Assembly (NCBI GenBank): GCA_038093975.1
Contig: JBBPTG010000014.1
Coordinates: 186,001-250,000 of the forward strand
Reading direction: 5' to 3'
Source of the DNA: Chalciporus piperatus
Lineage: Eukaryota > Basidiomycota > Agaricomycetes > Boletales > Boletaceae
Length of the DNA stretch: 64,000 nucleotides
Below, in pieces: positions 54,311-64,000 of the stretch. Numbering within the stretch: the stretch's first letter is position 1; every line of letters starts with the position of its first letter. The notes below the pieces were generated by a model, which saw only the letters and a list, made by a program, of their open reading frames with translations, ran no database searches and had not been told where the DNA came from. The translations under genes and the position numbers were made by a program.

Positions 54311-55711
54311 ATGGTGCATCAAGCCGCAGCGGACCACAATCCTTGTTCAGAATCATCCCCCAATCTTCCCTTCGAGTTACTCTCGTACATATTCGAAATT
54401 TTGGCTGAACAACAGAGGCGCAAGAACTCAGACAACTATGTTCAACACGACCCCCACACTCCTCCCTTCCAGATAGTCGTCTCACACGTTTGTCGCTACT
54501 GGCGGACCGTGGCGTTATCAACCCCGTCTCTCTGGACCGCCATATTCTTTCCACGTCTTGCATGGCCACCACCTGAGCTCGTTGCACTACTGGTGGAGCG
54601 GAGCAAACCTCTGCCGATAGACGTTCATATTAATCCACAAAAGTACGGGATGGACGACGATCCGCTGAAGTTTCCGTACCACTCCCTCCTTCCTCACATT
54701 CATCGCTGGCGCTCCTTGACAGTGGACTTCCAATCGAAGGAGCACGAACTCTCATTTCTCATGGCGCTCTCTCATCCGTCCGTATCCGCCGCCTCCCAGC
54801 TCACCATACTCGTGCTCCACAGAGAGGACAGCAGACCCACCACATGGAGGCGATTCACCTTATTCAATGGATCAGCGCCTCGTCTTACAAGCATAACCCT
54901 TTGGGGAGTGTACGTCGACTGGCATCAGCCATGGATCTCTTCCGCGTCTAATCTCACCACCCTGGAGCTTGGTTACCTCATAAATTACAATCGCCGGTCC
55001 TGGGCACAGCTTTCCGCTACCCTGCGCAGCGCTCCTGCCCTCAAAAAGCTCGTTTTGTGCTCGACTGGAACAGTCGGCGAAATACCCACAGACCCTAACA
55101 ATCCCATTCCACTCCTCAACCTGACAGAATTTGTGCTGGCTTTCGAGTCCGTGGATTGCGCCATTGGTTTTCTGCGCATGTTTTGCATGTCCGCCCTCAA
55201 GCGCCTTTCGCTCGATCTGGGTTGGGTTGACTATACCGATTTCGTCATAGAGCTTGCTGGACCCGCTACATCCTTATCTCGTCTATCAACGGAAGAACAA
55301 CCGCACAGCTTGCTCAGGAATCTCGAAGAGCTCACCATTTATCATCTTCCTTGTAACTCTCATGCGCAAAAAATGCTCTACGACGAGCTCCGTAATGTCA
55401 AATCTCTCAGAATCCCATTGACTCATCCATCACCACTCCCTTGCGACTTTGCTCGACTCCTTCTTCCGGTCAGACGAGCTGGGGAGAGTGTTATTGACGT
55501 CTCGGTCCCATGCCTAGACACACTCGTGATCTTGAAGAACCCTGGTGGGGAAATCGGTCATGACGACTACATTGCCCTTCGTGACGTGGTCCAACAGAGG
55601 AAGGATACAAAGTTTCCTCTTAAATCGTTGTCCTTTGATATGTCAATTGAAATGGATGACGATCTCGTGAACTGGTACAGGGAGGCCGTAGGAGTTCAAC
55701 CCATATTTTAG
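54311..55711 (+). CDS. F-box protein
   Basis: Single exon, 466 aa. F-box: NLPFELLSYIFEILAEQQ, followed by VVSHVCRYWRTVALSTPSLW and TAIFFPRL, the classic opening of basidiomycete F-box proteins that bind Skp1 in SCF ubiquitin ligases. The remainder is leucine-rich (SQLTILVLHREDS, LTSITLWGVYVDWHQ, NLTTLELGYLINY, ALKKLVLCSTG, LNLTEFVLAFESVD, ALKRLSLDLGWVDY), a degenerate LRR array for target binding. The ATG at 54311 is the first proper start; a GTG twelve bases earlier is in frame but not a likely start in a eukaryote. The target is unknown. Confidence 0.85.
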   Translation: MVHQAAADHNPCSESSPNLPFELLSYIFEILAEQQRRKNSDNYVQHDPHTPPFQIVVSHVCRYWRTVALSTPSLWTAIFFPRLAWPPPELVALLVERSKPLPIDVHINPQKYGMDDDPLKFPYHSLLPHIHRWRSLTVDFQSKEHELSFLMALSHPSVSAASQLTILVLHREDSRPTTWRRFTLFNGSAPRLTSITLWGVYVDWHQPWISSASNLTTLELGYLINYNRRSWAQLSATLRSAPALKKLVLCSTGTVGEIPTDPNNPIPLLNLTEFVLAFESVDCAIGFLRMFCMSALKRLSLDLGWVDYTDFVIELAGPATSLSRLSTEEQPHSLLRNLEELTIYHLPCNSHAQKMLYDELRNVKSLRIPLTHPSPLPCDFARLLLPVRRAGESVIDVSVPCLDTLVILKNPGGEIGHDDYIALRDVVQQRKDTKFPLKSLSFDMSIEMDDDLVNWYREAVGVQPIF

Positions 55712-55889
55712 TACACGGTATGATCATGATCCCTATCTCGACAGCAGTGAAACAACGATTCCTTCGTTATTCCCTTGCAATGGTCGCTCCTCGGAGTTTT
55801 CCTTCCTCACTACTGGGATAGCCAAAAGGTCAGTCCACGTCGCACAACCCTGTTCATTTCACGGGTCTACCTCATAGTAAGACGGAGAT

Positions 55890-56310
55890 CATGAATGTTT
55901 TTATTCACAGCTGACCGAATGTTGAGCGACTTTGAGCAGTTGGCAATGTCTGTCGCTCGTCCTGCAGACCGCAGACGCGAGGACGAAAAAAAACCATTAT
56001 CCGCCCAGAAGCCCCGACCGTTTACCGCACCTTCGTCATTTCCAGACCGTCGTCGCTACTGGCGGACTGTAGCGTTTCAGACTCCTTGGATCCGGACGAC
56101 CATCTTCTTTCATCGCCCTGCCCGTCCTCTCCCCGAGCTCGTTTCATTTTGACAGAGCGGCGCAACTCTCTGCCCAATGATATATCCGGGAAAGCGGTGG
56201 ACGTGTCATGACCCACTGCGGTTTCCATACGATTCGATTTTTTCCCCACCTGCTCCGTTGGCGTCCCTTCAAATTGACTTTGAAATGGCAAGATTTGTCT
56301 CCTCAATCAT
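55890..56310 (+). pseudogene. Decayed F-box duplicate
   Basis: A frame at 55895..56152 contains RRYWRTVAFQTPWIRTTIFF then HRPARPLPELVSF and a stop. It aligns with CRYWRTVALSTPSLWTAIFF then PRLAWPPPELVAL of the intact F-box gene upstream. After the stop, DPLRFPYDSIF aligns with DPLKFPYHSLL in a shifted frame, then similarity fades. The F-box itself is largely lost. Same strand and order as the intact gene, so a tandem duplicate that decayed. Confidence 0.7.
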
Positions 56311-57505
56311 GATCGTTCCTGGACTGGAGTAGGTAATTGTGGCAAGTACAGTACTACTTCATGAGGCACCAGGGCCATTGGAGTTCACTTTCAGGCCTTC
56401 GACACTCGGAGTGGAAATAGCCCGACTCTGCCGGGGTAGGTGAAGAAGTCTTAAGAGTCTTTCTTTGGATCGGCGGGTGGTGACATTTCAAGCCGGGATC
56501 GTGTCAGACGACACGGCATGGCTCGACAACTGTCCTGATCGCGGTTCCGACCATACCTAACGGAGGGAATTTGTTATACGAACCAACTTTGGGATACACT
56601 CTGCGCCAACCTATCATCCTTATCATAACGGGGTCTTTGTACAACAAATACCGGTGACAGTCCGAGGAGTTTAACGGAGGTCAACCAATTATGGAGAGAT
56701 ACTTGGAAAAGGGTGGAGGGATGACGGCGTTGATGGCAACGAGGAGCAGCGTTGAATTACGGTGTGGTGGGTCAGTGGAGCTAAATTCATCCATAACGTT
56801 CTACCGCAGGAACGGCGCAAACATGCCAGGTGTGGTTTGGGCAGGGTCACGGTGGGTCTTACTCACTGACCCTGAGTATCTGCTGACCATTGACATGACG
56901 AACTGAGACTCCATCGGCGTTTCTTGCAAATTGCAAAACATGTTTATTAACCATTGTCTCATGTCGCGGGGTTATTGCAAAATGCATCGCGGATCTGGAA
57001 TAATCGAGATAACCTTTCTGAACATGGGAATGATTGTAATGGCCTTTCCGGTAAAGATCTTACGCCCAGATGATCGTATCGCAGTCATGGGAGCCTCCAT
57101 TCCGAGACCTGTGGCGAGGTTTCTGAATAGACTAACACATTTTGCCCTCGCCATCGTAGCAGAGCACGAAATGTGGTCCCGGCGGTTAGAATAATTGGCA
57201 CACAGCCACCGGGGTCGATGACAGTGAGCTGACAATCCGGGGAACTGCGGAATGGTACAGTAGCATCAAGATTCAAGGCACCAGAGAGGGTATTTGAGCG
57301 GCGACTACGTTCGGTCAAGGAAGGTTGTCGAATTTGTTTCGGGGCTGGCGTAATCCGAGAGGGGTCATTAATCAAATTGGGGAACACGTGGTATGACCGG
57401 GAGTTGCCATGTCGGGGTTTATATAAGTGATCTTGGGGGTGGTCGCACTCATATCTCTTTCTCCCTTGCATCGACCTCCCTGTACACTCCCTTACACTCA
57501 CTCCC
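56311..57505. other. Intergenic region without supported gene
   Basis: 1.2 kb. Frames at 56691..56906 (+), 56931..57194 (+) and 57085..57717 (-) carry no recognisable motif and no splice pattern. The end holds the promoter of the next gene. Confidence 0.4.
57419..57427 (+). promoter_or_regulatory. Probable TATA box
   Basis: TTATATAAG about 80 bp before the ATG at 57506, followed by a pyrimidine-rich leader: a normal spacing for a fungal core promoter. Confidence 0.5.
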
Positions 57506-58250
57506 ATGAACCAAAACTCCTCAGACCAGAAACAGAACCAGGACGGTCTCCAGCGATCAAAACCTATCCCGATCTCAACCTCATCTCTCCATTTCCGCCA
57601 CCGCTCCCCTTCTGTTTCCTCTGACTCGTCCAACTCCACCACTTCTTCTCCTCCCCTCGCAACCCCAAAGAATATACAGCTTCCTCTCATCCCGACCTCC
57701 CCATCTGGCTCTCCCACTCTCTACTTCTTGTCTCAATCCCCTTCGAAATCCCCTTCAACTTTCCCTTTCCGAGGCTTCGCGCCTCCCCCCGTCCTTGAAG
57801 GTGCGTATACACGTGTCATGTGACTCCATACCATTAATTATGTTAACAGACGAACCATTGGAAGATATCCCTCCCCAATCTCGCACGCGTAGCTCCAGCA
57901 GCGCTGGTCTTTTCCAACCTCAGTCCCCTTTAACAGACCCTCATCATGAACGCGGGGTAAACGTTCTCAGACGTCTTTCCCTCGGAAGTGCACTTGCCAA
58001 GGTATGCTCTTCCATCACCACATCATTCTCCTATCTCATAGTTTAGACCCAGATGAACGAGATATCACAACCCCGCAGCCCTCACCCCCCTCCAAATTCT
58101 GCTGTTTCCCCTTCCCCCGTCGCCACCAGTCGTTCACCCGGCAGAAAAGCCAGACGTTCTGCTACCATTGCCGAACCCAGCCGGCAACGTCGTGCCCCTT
58201 CTCCGATGGGGGAAAGAATTCTCAAGGGGCATTTCGACGGATTTAATTAA
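57506..58250 (+). CDS. Unknown Ser/Pro-rich protein with conserved-looking C-terminus
   Basis: Exons 57506..57800, 57850..58001, 58047..58250 (216 aa; donors GTGCGT and GTATGC, acceptors ACAG and TTAG). The protein is almost wholly Ser, Pro, Arg and Thr (HFRHRSPSVSSDSSNSTTSS, PTLYFLSQSPSKSPSTFPFR). It has short basic phosphorylation-like sites (VLRRLSLGSALAK, GRKARRSATIAEPSRQRR) and ends PSPMGERILKGHFDGFN. The spacing of these short motifs suggests a small regulatory protein controlled by phosphorylation, which is inference. No family recognised. Confidence 0.7.
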
Positions 58251-58799
58251 TTTATCCATTTCGACCCTGTTTCGCCTTCGCATCGCTCCTCCTTATCACG
58301 GTACAACCTCCGCTGCCCCCAGCAACCGCGTCACATGGATTGGGAGATCGCTTCTCACAGATAACGTTGCATCCATCCCGCTTTCGCTCCATATCGCTTC
58401 GTCTCACTCTGCGTCTATATAATAAATCACGCTCTGGCGTCGATATCAGATGCATGCCGCTGCATCACCATAGTAGGCACTCGCCCAGCACATCCCCATG
58501 CCGAGATATCCCCAGCGCGCAAGCTTGTTCATTTCTTCTTTCGAGGATTCTTTCAATAGTCAAAAACTTCATTCTGCTGCTCTCGTCGTGTTTCATCGAT
58601 CACTGTAAGTTCATTCCTTGACAAGTTGTAAATGTACTACTTCGCGCCTTGACTGCGGCCTCACGCCTTGGTATATTGAAATATTGCATTAGTTCCATGT
58701 GTAAGAGTATGTATGTAATGTCATTAGGACCCTCCAAAAAGCTTCGTGAACAAAAAATTAGTGACTGGGCCAGCCAGTACAATCATAAGCCGTCAAGCA
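58251..58799. other. Convergent 3' flanks
   Basis: 549 bp between two facing stop codons. No coding signal, RNA gene or repeat recognised. Confidence 0.4.
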
Positions 58800-60571
58800 T
58801 CAAGAGACGCGCTTGTATCTGTTGTAGGTAGCAGAAGACACGCCAACATCAACTTCGTTTGCGCAAAGCGCCGCCAGACGTCTCTCCAGCTCAGGATGAA
58901 GATTCGGCTGGGTGGGTTGTTGGTATCGACACCAGTCCCACCAAATCGTCCAGTGAATCCACTTCAGTCTGAGAACCTTGCTGTGTGGTTCCCGTTTCGT
59001 CGTCCGGGAAAGCACGGCCCTTGTGAATGCTTGCTCAAAAGTGAGCCCGGTATCATCGACCTGGTAATCGAGCGCGTCTGTCGATTCACAGCTGAGGGAG
59101 ATAGCCTTGAGCCACGGAGCGAGCGGCATGCTTCTCTCCTGGTCCGATTCGCTGATCATCTCCTTGAGCAGCGGGGACAAGATCGCGGGTATGCCTGCCC
59201 CGTTCAGTCTGAGCAACACGAGAGAAGGACAACGCTCCATAACCTGCCGAAGTTCCGCGCTCGAGATATCGATCGCAGTGAGCGTGAAATGGTTGAGCGA
59301 ACATTTAGAGCGCGTGAGAAGGTCCATGAAACTCTCATGACACCACCCCGTCGTCATACTGCTCGTGTCCCACACGCGCGTCAGCAACTGAAAGTCGCGC
59401 AACGCAGGCGTAGTGAGCGCGTCCATGAAATGGCTGATACCCTCTTCGTGGTTGCCGATCGTGACGAGGACGAGGGTGGCGAGACAGGGCATGGAGATGT
59501 GACCCCGGAACGCGTCCCATTTGGATTCGCATTTGTATTGGGTGATTTCGACGTGGAGGTGGGTGAGGAGAGGGGCGCAGCTGAGGATTCGGAGGAGGTC
59601 TTCGATATCGGCGGGACGATATCCGCCACGGAGGGTGAGTTGCGTGAGTTGCGTCCAGGGTAACGTACGATGACTATCTGGCATCGCACCCGCTGGGATC
59701 TGCAACTCTCGCAAACGGGGAAGAAACTCTGGACGGAAAGGTGCCCAAGGGGTACATTGGGGTGATATCTCGAGTTCCTCGAGCGCGGGCATGTGGCAAC
59801 GCGCGAGGGCGTTGAAACAGTCCCAGTCACGAGTGGCGGCGGGGAAGTGGATGAAGATGGCACGCCATCTGTCGGCGTTGTCGGTGAGGATGCGGTTTAG
59901 GCGGCGAAGGAACGCCGCGGGGACGTCGTCTGTTAGAAAGTCGTTCCAGAGCCAGAGAGAGATTGGGAAGGGTCGTGAGCGTTGGAGCCATGCCTCAAGG
60001 ATACTCTCCTGTTTGTCAAACACGCCCGACGTGGGGAGGTCAAGATAGAGCGCCGTCCAGAGACGAGGCATAGATAACGAGAGGGAACGCCAGCTCCGAC
60101 ACACGCTACCCAGTAGCAGTGGGGCCCGTCTGCAAGGCTCGCAATGCGGCCCTCGGACGTTGACGTCCCCACAAAAATCAAATACCCTAGCGATGATCTC
60201 TGGGGGCATCCGTTTGATCGGAGAAAGAAGGGCGCCGAGATCCTCAACGTAAGAGGCGAGCTCTCGCTTCCGGCGCTGAACGTCGGCGAGACGAGCTTGT
60301 AGACGACTGATGTCTTCTTCTACTGCCTCTAGCTCGGCTTTGGGCTCTGCGAGCAGAGTGCGGAGTTCATCCCTTTGGTCGTCTGCAGGGGCACAGTTGG
60401 TCCTTAGGATGCGGATGATCGATGACTGGCAAAGTGGGGGTTACGCGTGTGAGACGACATATGGACGCTGATCCTTATTACACGTACTGGAGGTATGTCC
60501 TTGACTTCACCATACCGTTCCAATTTGTCTGCGTAGAGCGGTGCGCTGGTCTCTTTGAACGGTTGAAACAT
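58800..60571 (-). CDS. F-box protein with N-terminal coiled coil
   Basis: Exons: complement(60488..60571, 58800..60425), 569 aa. The architecture is typical of mushroom F-box proteins. SSIIRILRTNCAPADDQRDE leads into a coiled coil (LAEPKAELEAVEEDISRLQA, RLADVQRRKRELASYVEDLG), then the F-box ALLSPIKRMPPEIIARVFDF with LLLGSVCRSWRSLSLSMPRL and WTALYLDL. Leucine-rich segments follow (MPALEELEISPQC, LPRLRELQIPAG, LTQLTLRGGYRPADIEDLLR, CSLNHFTLTAIDIS, CPSLVLLRLNG). Likely an SCF substrate adaptor with unknown target. It is not a close copy of the F-box gene at 54311. Confidence 0.85.
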
Positions 60572-61061
60572 GGTGATATGGATATCAAAGGAAGACTTTG
60601 AGAGCGGGGGACGAGTTTGGGGTGGCCTCTCAGCAGGACTGGGCTCTTTTCTATGGGCCGTTTTAATGCGAGCGGTGGGCGAGAGGCATGGCAAGTTGAA
60701 GGCGAGAAAAATATCACGCCTCGCTGCAACGTTGAGAAAACGTTGCTTGTGCCATGAGCCGTCCTCGATTCAAATCTCGCGGTCACGTCAATTCAATTAC
60801 GAAACAAGACCCATACGAAACGAACTGTAACACTACACGATCGTGCCAATATCGCTCAACAGTCTCAGGCTGAGTATCATGATCTATTGCCCAACCACAC
60901 TCAGACTCAGGTCCTAATAGTATCTCACTCACAGGATGATCAAACCTGTGTACGTGGATGAAATTCACTGACCTGTGGGTCAAGGGGGATGAACCTGAAT
61001 GTAAGCAGCGTGTTCACAACGATGCGCGCGTTATCGCCTGATCAGCCTAGATCCGCGTTCG
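60572..61061. other. Intergenic, F-box 5' flank / CTF8 3' flank
   Basis: 490 bp, both neighbours on the minus strand. No gene or repeat supported. Confidence 0.4.
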
Positions 61062-61591
61062 TCATACCCTTCGAGAAGCTGTGCTAACAGGTTTGGTGAT
61101 AGGCATCGGTCTCTTCGAGAAGACCATCTTTTTCCTCACCACTGCCGTCACGTCCCATCTGACCTGGACCTGCTCGCCTGAACGCCCTGTAGAACGTGGA
61201 CCCTCGTGGCTCTCCGCATCGTTTTCTGGAAAAGGGTCTAGGTCGTCATTTCGGACGACGTTCCGGACGTGCTTGTGGAGAACGCCCAAGGGTTTGGGGA
61301 GGTTGACAACCTTGCCCTCGAGGAGATGATGCCCTATCGTGAGAGTGGGTTTATTCTGAGGTAGTTCTTTCGTCAGGAGGATGCCGCCACTTTACGATGA
61401 GAACGGACCATGTCGGCAATGTTCAGCTTCCCAATCAACTGCCCATCTTTGCCTGTCGTCTCAGAACCTTGAACATTCAATGTGCCTTGCAGCTCGATCA
61501 AAAACAGTTCATCATGCCCCAGTTTTGCGATTGACGGCGGAAGTTTGGGCGAAAACGCGTTGGGAAGAGAGACAGATATCGGCACGATCAT
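61062..61591 (-). CDS. CTF8: CTF8, subunit of the alternative clamp loader
   Basis: Ctf8 joins Ctf18 and Dcc1 in an RFC-like complex that loads PCNA and supports sister-chromatid cohesion. Exons: complement(61409..61591, 61062..61355), 158 aa, normal for the family. The chain shows FLIELQGTLNVQGSE, DGQLIGKLNIADM, then after the intron NKPTLTIGHHLLEGKVVNLP, KPLGVLHKHV, and near the end VRWDVTAVVRKKMVFSKRPM, PI. These match the LQG-L, PTLxIGHHLLEGK and VVxxKxxFSxRPxPI marks of Ctf8. The donor (ATG|GTCCGT) is weak but is the one that keeps the frame. The start codon is 100 bp from the ATG15 stop. Confidence 0.88.
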
Positions 61592-61691
61592 CGAAACGCG
61601 TGTCGTGTCGTGAAAAAGGGTAGTGTGACAACCATGTCACGTACTTAGAATCTAGTATAGCATTCGAGTTGGTAGATCTAACCTCATGGAT

Positions 61692-63370
61692 TCATAGAGA
61701 TCCTGCATCTACTACAGACGGCGGAAAGTCGCCGAATTCCCAAGTAAAACATTCCTGTCGCACGCAAGCCATTCAAATTAGTATCTGACCTGATCAGGAC
61801 ACCTCAAAGCATACTCACCACGCAGTCTGTCTCTCTTTCCGCCAACGGTACCTCTCTACCCACTTCAAGACTAGGCTGCCAAGGTTTACCCAGAATGTTT
61901 TCTATCACTGGAACGATCCCATGGTTCCGTATATCGACGGACCAAGACAGATTTGACACGGTATCGTACACGATGGATTTTCCGAGATGACACCTGAGAC
62001 CGCACTTGTTTGAGACGACACTATGTAAATGAAATGTGACCGAGACACCTACTTGGTCTCCATCGCATATCCTCCCAAGGCACAGGATGAAAGTATTCCA
62101 TTGCAGGTCCCCATCGCGATGGGGTCAGCGGTATGATAAATATGTGTGACATGTTGTGTAGAAGGCTGCAAGGACAAGGCGTGTGTCAGAATGCACCTTT
62201 TTTTCAGTCTGGATAGACGCATCACATACAGGGGATGGAAGATGTAACCTCTTCGCTGCCAACTTATCCCCCGGCGACTCGAAAGCCACAACCGGAACTC
62301 CAAAAGTGATGCCAAGCAGCGACGCCAGCGCACCACCTGCCACAATCCATGGTCAGCACAATACACCCTCGAAAACGAAATCACATCAACCCACCCAACG
62401 AGTGTCCAGTGATCCAAATATTGGACGTGGGATACATATACGTTAAATTATTGTATAAATTCTATAGCATCAATGACGCGCTCAACGATCAGCTTCCGGA
62501 CGTCCTTCCGCGGGAGTATAAGCAATAACCACTCACGGTACCGATAGGGTAGAATAGACTGTCCTCCTCAAGCGAGGTCTCCAAACAACTCTGATCACAT
62601 TTCGACCCGCCTCGATAACACCCGCACACCGTCGTCCACGTCCAATCGATTCTTGCACAACAACAGCTGAAGAGCAGGTTATCGTTCAATCGGTCTTTCT
62701 TCCCCGTAGGACCTCCACTGCCGAACAAGGCAGCAGAAGTACCTTTGATGGACACTACGACCGTCGAGTTGTCAGGCGTCGCGAACACATGGCCACGCAA
62801 CCCATCACTATCGGGTTCCCAACCAAAAGGGTAATTCTACATCGCGAATCGTCAGTGCGCAACTCGAAGCCAGGGGAGGGATCACGCAGCACAGTTACTT
62901 ACATTGTTCCACTCCCCGCTCAACTCATACCACGCTGCATCGTCCGGCGTGACATACGCATTGTTCGTCATCTTTGCAAGTTCGAGAAGCGTTTCCCGAC
63001 TCTCGATATCCGGACCCATGATCTCGTCCTCGTACCAGGTGAGATCCGCGCTCTGGGCATGTCGGATGGATCGGATTCGAGCAGCCTCGTGCTCTGTGAA
63101 GGACGAAGGACGGTGTGAAGGCAATCTTCTTGTCGCTATCGTGTATCCCGTCTTGTTCCCTCCTCCCAGTGAGAGTCCTCTAGTCGTCGCAGCAGGAACG
63201 TCGGAGAACACCACGTGAGCGTCGGGTGACAAGGCATGTTGATGCCTTAGCTCAAAGTGAAGTTGGTCATGTCTGCCGCCCTTGGTGGCATACGGTCGTT
63301 TGTGCGAGTCTTGGGTGGCAAAATAGTTGAGGAGAGGGAGGAAGAGAACCGTTAGTGCGGTGGGTAACAT
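61692..63370 (-). CDS. ATG15: ATG15, vacuolar lipase of autophagy
   Basis: Breaks down autophagic-body membranes in the vacuole after delivery through the multivesicular body. Exons: complement(62903..63370, 62537..62836, 62395..62461, 62230..62336, 62053..62165, 61819..61993, 61692..61754), 430 aa, phases consistent. The N-terminal membrane anchor is [18 protein letters not shown]. Family marks: [72 protein letters not shown]. The catalytic serine is about 277 in [16 protein letters not shown]; then [52 protein letters not shown]. The start at 63370 is the ATG that leaves the anchor at the N-terminus. Confidence 0.93.
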
Positions 63371-63640
63371 CGACCAAGCACGAAATTGAAACGTGCCCAA
63401 CAGAGCATTATCACTGCTGACTCATCCAAAGCATGCCATGAGGATATTATCATAATGGAATTGACAATGCAAAGTAATGTAGTACAAATTCGAGAAGGAT
63501 GTGAAGCACAAGTATGCGATGAAGAGAACCCAACTATATCTAACCAGGATTAAATGTCCCATGCCCAGGATCTCCAAGAGCCATCACTACATTACGCGTA
63601 TTATGGTATGATTTTGGGGATGTCGAGGGAATCTAGATAA

Positions 63641-63974
63641 TTAAGCAGAGAGAGCGAGACTCTCCATGGCAAGGTCGAGAGGATCGGCGAAGGCAGAGGT
63701 AGCCTTGACAGCAGCAACATCTGCATTCGCATCTCTGCCGAAGAATACCTCAGGGCTTGTGCAGGCTGCAACTGCACGCCGCATGTGTGTCGAAAGGAAG
63801 GATAGACCGACTTGGTATGCAGCTGTATAAAAACGCTTAAGCATGCAATGTTCCACGACCCTGATTCTACTCACAGTTCATCCATCCGAATCCTTCACGA
63901 GGGACAAGTTTAAAGTCGATTCCCTGGTTCCCGTACTCGGCATCAACCAGATGGGAAAGCTTAACAGCATCAAA
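63641..63974 (-). CDS. NTH1: Neutral trehalase, 3' end only
   Basis: Cytosolic trehalase (GH37) that splits trehalose to two glucose, used in recovery from stress and spore germination. Only the last two exons lie here: complement(63875..63974, 63641..63822), about 93 codons. The sequence reads [62 protein letters not shown], then a tail ending [28 protein letters not shown]-xGL and H-RRA-xAC are C-terminal marks of fungal neutral trehalases. The regulatory and most catalytic parts lie beyond 64000. Confidence 0.85.
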
Positions 63975-64000
63975 CTATTCACACGGGATGATTAGAATCG

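Noticed and set aside
57085..57717. 210-codon minus-strand open frame
   Set aside because: It overlaps, on the opposite strand, the first exon and promoter of the gene at 57506, which has consistent introns; the minus frame has odd composition and no motif.
1..64000. CRISPR arrays, bacterial operons, rRNA or tRNA genes
   Set aside because: The sequence is intron-rich eukaryotic DNA. I saw no spaced repeats of CRISPR type and no cloverleaf or rRNA segment that I could support by eye; a tRNA scan would be needed to exclude tRNAs fully.

Overview
The window is nuclear DNA of a filamentous fungus, most likely a mushroom-type basidiomycete (Agaricomycetes). The reasons are the many short introns (mostly 46 to 75 nt, 2 to 12 per gene), an HSPA12-like Hsp70, F-box proteins with LPPEI-type starts, a Tnp2-type transposase, and tightly packed genes on both strands. 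I rebuilt exon chains by hand from splice consensus, reading frame and family motifs, so junctions are predictions. Function names rest on remembered family motifs, not on searches.

Layout, left to right. 1-3.7 kb: 5' part of a PA2G4/EBP1-like gene, a fungal class I methyltransferase, and complex I subunit NDUFB8. 3.9-13.5 kb: RAD2/XPG endonuclease and a CAF120/SKG3-like PH-domain protein. 14.2-22.5 kb: COX11, DNAJC8, a short-chain-dehydrogenase relic, RMI1, and a carnitine acyltransferase in a head-to-head pair with RMI1. 22.8-28 kb: an intact UPF1-like SF1 helicase followed by a decayed relative. 28.2-32 kb: PAM18, the eEF1A methyltransferase EFM4, and a coiled-coil protein. 32.5-43.8 kb: an HSPA12-like protein with a very long low-complexity tail, an I-BAR/IMD-like protein, FRA10AC1, and an unknown protein. 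44.4-51.6 kb: a complete-looking 7.2-kb DNA transposon. 51.8-58.2 kb: a TPR gene with an in-frame stop, an F-box gene and its decayed duplicate, and a small Ser/Pro-rich protein. 58.8-64 kb: a second F-box gene, CTF8, ATG15, and the 3' end of neutral trehalase.

Most genes are single-copy housekeeping genes: DNA repair and cohesion (RAD2, RMI1, CTF8), mitochondria (NDUFB8, COX11, PAM18, carnitine acyltransferase), RNA and splicing factors (DNAJC8, FRA10AC1, CAF120-like), and autophagy or storage-sugar use (ATG15, trehalase). They do not form a cluster for one pathway.

The accessory part is the transposon at 44371-51584. It has 21-bp terminal inverted repeats, a 9-bp (or 7-bp) target duplication, an uninterrupted Tnp2-like transposase and two unrecognised cargo genes. 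It is the best candidate for something undescribed. Other points of interest are three introns that appear to use GC-AG borders, the Hsp70 fusion, and the TPR gene with a TAG codon.
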